Assembly: GCA_002393575.1 (NCBI GenBank)
Contig: DGSN01000078.1
Location: forward strand, 1 to 14,289
Reading direction: 5' to 3'
Length of the DNA: 14,289 nt
DNA from: Prevotellaceae bacterium UBA4361
GTDB lineage: Bacteria > Bacteroidota > Bacteroidia > Bacteroidales > Bacteroidaceae
Below, in pieces: positions 13,199 to 14,289 of the stretch (positions are counted from its first letter, which is position 1; the number at the start of each line of letters is the position of its first letter). The position numbers were made by a program, and so were the translations under genes. Below the pieces are notes generated by a model. The model had not been told where the DNA came from. It made no database searches and saw only the letters and a list, made by a program, of their open reading frames with translations.

Positions 13199-13306
13199 GT
13201 CTGCAACGGACTCGATGTGAGCGAGGTGGAGAGTGCAGAATCGGTGTTCAGCGGTTGCATGAGTCTGACCACCCCTACAGCGAAAATCCATTATTGTTGT
13301 ACTTGA
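13199..13306 (+). pseudogene. Relic of a BspA-like leucine-rich (DUF285) surface protein
   Basis: About 35 codons in one frame, ending at TGA 13304-13306, read CNGLDVSEVESAESVFSG and then CMSLTTPTAK. This matches the BspA/DUF285 repeat pattern (L-D-x-S-x-V-x-x-x-x-x-M-F-S-G-C-x-S-L-T) seen in surface leucine-rich proteins of Prevotella and related bacteria. The frame is closed by a stop immediately upstream (13196-13198) and has no ATG or signal peptide, so it is a decayed fragment of little more than one repeat. The composition is more GC-rich than the flanking gap. The match rests on a short stretch, so confidence is moderate. Confidence 0.45.
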
Positions 13307-13368
13307 TAGAATTGGTACACTCAGCCTTATGATTTGGTTTCTTCTCGCATTATCATTTACACATCAAT

Positions 13369-13389
13369 AGTCAACATTATGAGTTGACT
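13369..13389. repeat. Short hairpin
   Basis: AGTCAAC (13369-13375), loop ATTATGA, GTTGACT (13383-13389): a perfect 7-bp stem in the gap between the convergent ATPase and GH115 genes. It may add to termination there. Confidence 0.35.
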
Positions 13390-13404
13390 TCGATATTTTT
13401 ACTT

Positions 13405-13449
13405 GAAAACTCGCCAATATGTATAATATCTGCAAATTGACGAGTTTTC
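13405..13449. terminator. Probable bidirectional terminator hairpin
   Basis: Arms GAAAACTCGCCAA (13405-13417) and TTGACGAGTTTTC (13437-13449) match at 12 of 13 positions around 19 nt. The second arm continues into TTTTGGATTTTT on the plus strand, and on the minus strand the hairpin is also followed by a T-containing stretch. It lies between the convergent ATPase and GH115 genes. The remainder of 13307-13576 shows no gene. Confidence 0.45.
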
Positions 13450-13576
13450 TTTTGGATTTTTGAAAAACAATCTGATTGTTTATGCTGCTTAAGCTAAGTC
13501 GGGAGCACACGAAATACCCAATAATAAAAAATAGCAGTTTTAACAACTAATGCGAGTGTTCTCATCTATCATTCTG

Positions 13577-14289
13577 TTATTCGTGTTTTCTGCTTGGTGC
13601 TCCGAAATAGCTATAGTGGTTGTCGTCGGGATTGACAACAATTTTTTCTATAACAATTTCGGGGTCTATCATGATGAGCTTCAGCACATGCTTACCAGGA
13701 GTTGTCTTGAAGGTGACGTCTAACCAACGAATATTATCAAAAACCTCATTGCGACGGATGAGTTGATGACCATTGACAAATCCGCTCAATGAGAGACGAC
13801 TTTGTGGAGGTAGGGGCTTCAACACCTTCGACTGTGCAAGGTTCTGTGGGGTATATTCCTGAAAGGTGTCAACAAGACCTCGACGGGCATCGAGTGTCTG
13901 CACGGGTTGATCATCAAGTTGTACACCCAAGCGCAGTCCACGAGCGGGCATGATGTCCTGTGTGGGTAGGATTCCGATGGCGACCATTCCGTCTTCTGCC
14001 AAATCTACTTCGTATTCAAGTGTAGGTCCGTCACCATTGGGATATTCCTTCATCACGTCTGTTGCACCTATACATCCGTTGCCACGCCCAAGGTCAGGCA
14101 AAAACATCCACCCCTCGCTGATGCGCGTATAGCCGTTGGCAGGAATGGAGTATTCCTTTGTATTCTTAGAGGCGCTCAAGTCGTGATTCACTCTGAATCT
14201 TAGGTCCATCGGATTCCTGTTTTTGTCAGGGATGCTCCACTGGGTGTATCCGATGTGGTTGTCGAGCATCATTCCATTCCATTTTCCAC
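13577..14289 (-). CDS. GH115 xylan alpha-1,2-glucuronidase, C-terminal part (partial)
   Basis: C-terminal fragment of about 237 residues; the reading frame is still open at the right edge, so the gene starts outside the window. GH115 enzymes remove (4-O-methyl-)glucuronic acid branches from xylan, usually in the periplasm or at the surface. Recognisable pieces are GKWNGMMLDNHIGYTQW at the upstream end, where the catalytic part meets the C-terminal region, and the final beta-rich domain ending KHVLKLIMIDPEIVIEKIVV and then YSYFGAPSR, typical of the GH115 C-terminal domain (family form: H-x-LKIWMVDPxVVLQKIV). The catalytic residues lie outside the window. An ATG at 14272 is internal, not the start. 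It suggests a fibre-degrading organism; no link to the oxidoreductase cluster is visible. Confidence 0.85.
   Translation of the reverse strand, partial: GKWNGMMLDNHIGYTQWSIPDKNRNPMDLRFRVNHDLSASKNTKEYSIPANGYTRISEGWMFLPDLGRGNGCIGATDVMKEYPNGDGPTLEYEVDLAEDGMVAIGILPTQDIMPARGLRLGVQLDDQPVQTLDARRGLVDTFQEYTPQNLAQSKVLKPLPPQSRLSLSGFVNGHQLIRRNEVFDNIRWLDVTFKTTPGKHVLKLIMIDPEIVIEKIVVNPDDNHYSYFGAPSRKHE

Overview
The window looks like a chromosomal segment from a gut or oral Bacteroidales bacterium, most likely Prevotella/Segatella-like. The evidence is: Bacteroidetes-type promoters (TTTG about 19-20 nt before TAnnTTTG) ahead of several genes; almost no Shine-Dalgarno signals; an IS982-family insertion sequence; a GH115 xylan alpha-glucuronidase; a relic of a BspA-like (DUF285) leucine-rich surface protein; and an AAA ATPase of the stand-alone kind common in this order. 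The genus is an inference; the phylum is well supported.

Layout. 1-1224: a lipoprotein with a C-terminal membrane helix and an upstream hypothetical protein, co-directional on the minus strand behind a good promoter. 1454-2194: a serine esterase (minus). 2505-4028: an NTF2-like/lumazine-binding-like protein and an AraC-family regulator (plus). 4093-10347: seven minus-strand oxidoreductase and acyltransferase genes. In transcription order they are a YqhD/BDH-type iron alcohol dehydrogenase, acyltransferase B, aldo/keto reductase 2 and SDR 2; then, after a 292-nt spacer with its own promoter-like signal, acyltransferase A, SDR 1 and, after a 191-nt repeat-rich spacer, an aldo/keto reductase 1 with a signal peptide. 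10360-11387: a complete IS982-family element with 19-bp perfect terminal inverted repeats, inserted 12 nt before the alcohol dehydrogenase start codon. 11712-13151: an AAA ATPase with a PD-(D/E)XK-like C-terminus, behind a textbook promoter and two inverted repeats. 13199-13306: the BspA-like relic. 13577 to the right edge: the C-terminal part of a GH115 enzyme.

How the genes fit together. An AraC-type regulator, a YqhD-like iron alcohol dehydrogenase and DkgA-like aldo/keto reductases are the parts of the E. coli yqhC-yqhD-dkgA aldehyde-response locus. I infer that 2505-10347 is a Bacteroidales analogue enlarged with SDRs, left-handed beta-helix acyltransferases and an NTF2-like protein. The acyltransferase/AKR/SDR trio occurs twice with different gene order, and one AKR copy appears to be exported and has lost the cofactor-phosphate-binding residues. 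The IS sits where the promoter of the first operon should be, so that operon may now depend on transcription from the IS. Three GC-rich palindromic repeats (2901-3076, 4031-4073, 6671-6771) lie between these genes; two of them share a linker sequence, which points to one repeat family. No RNA genes or CRISPR arrays were seen.
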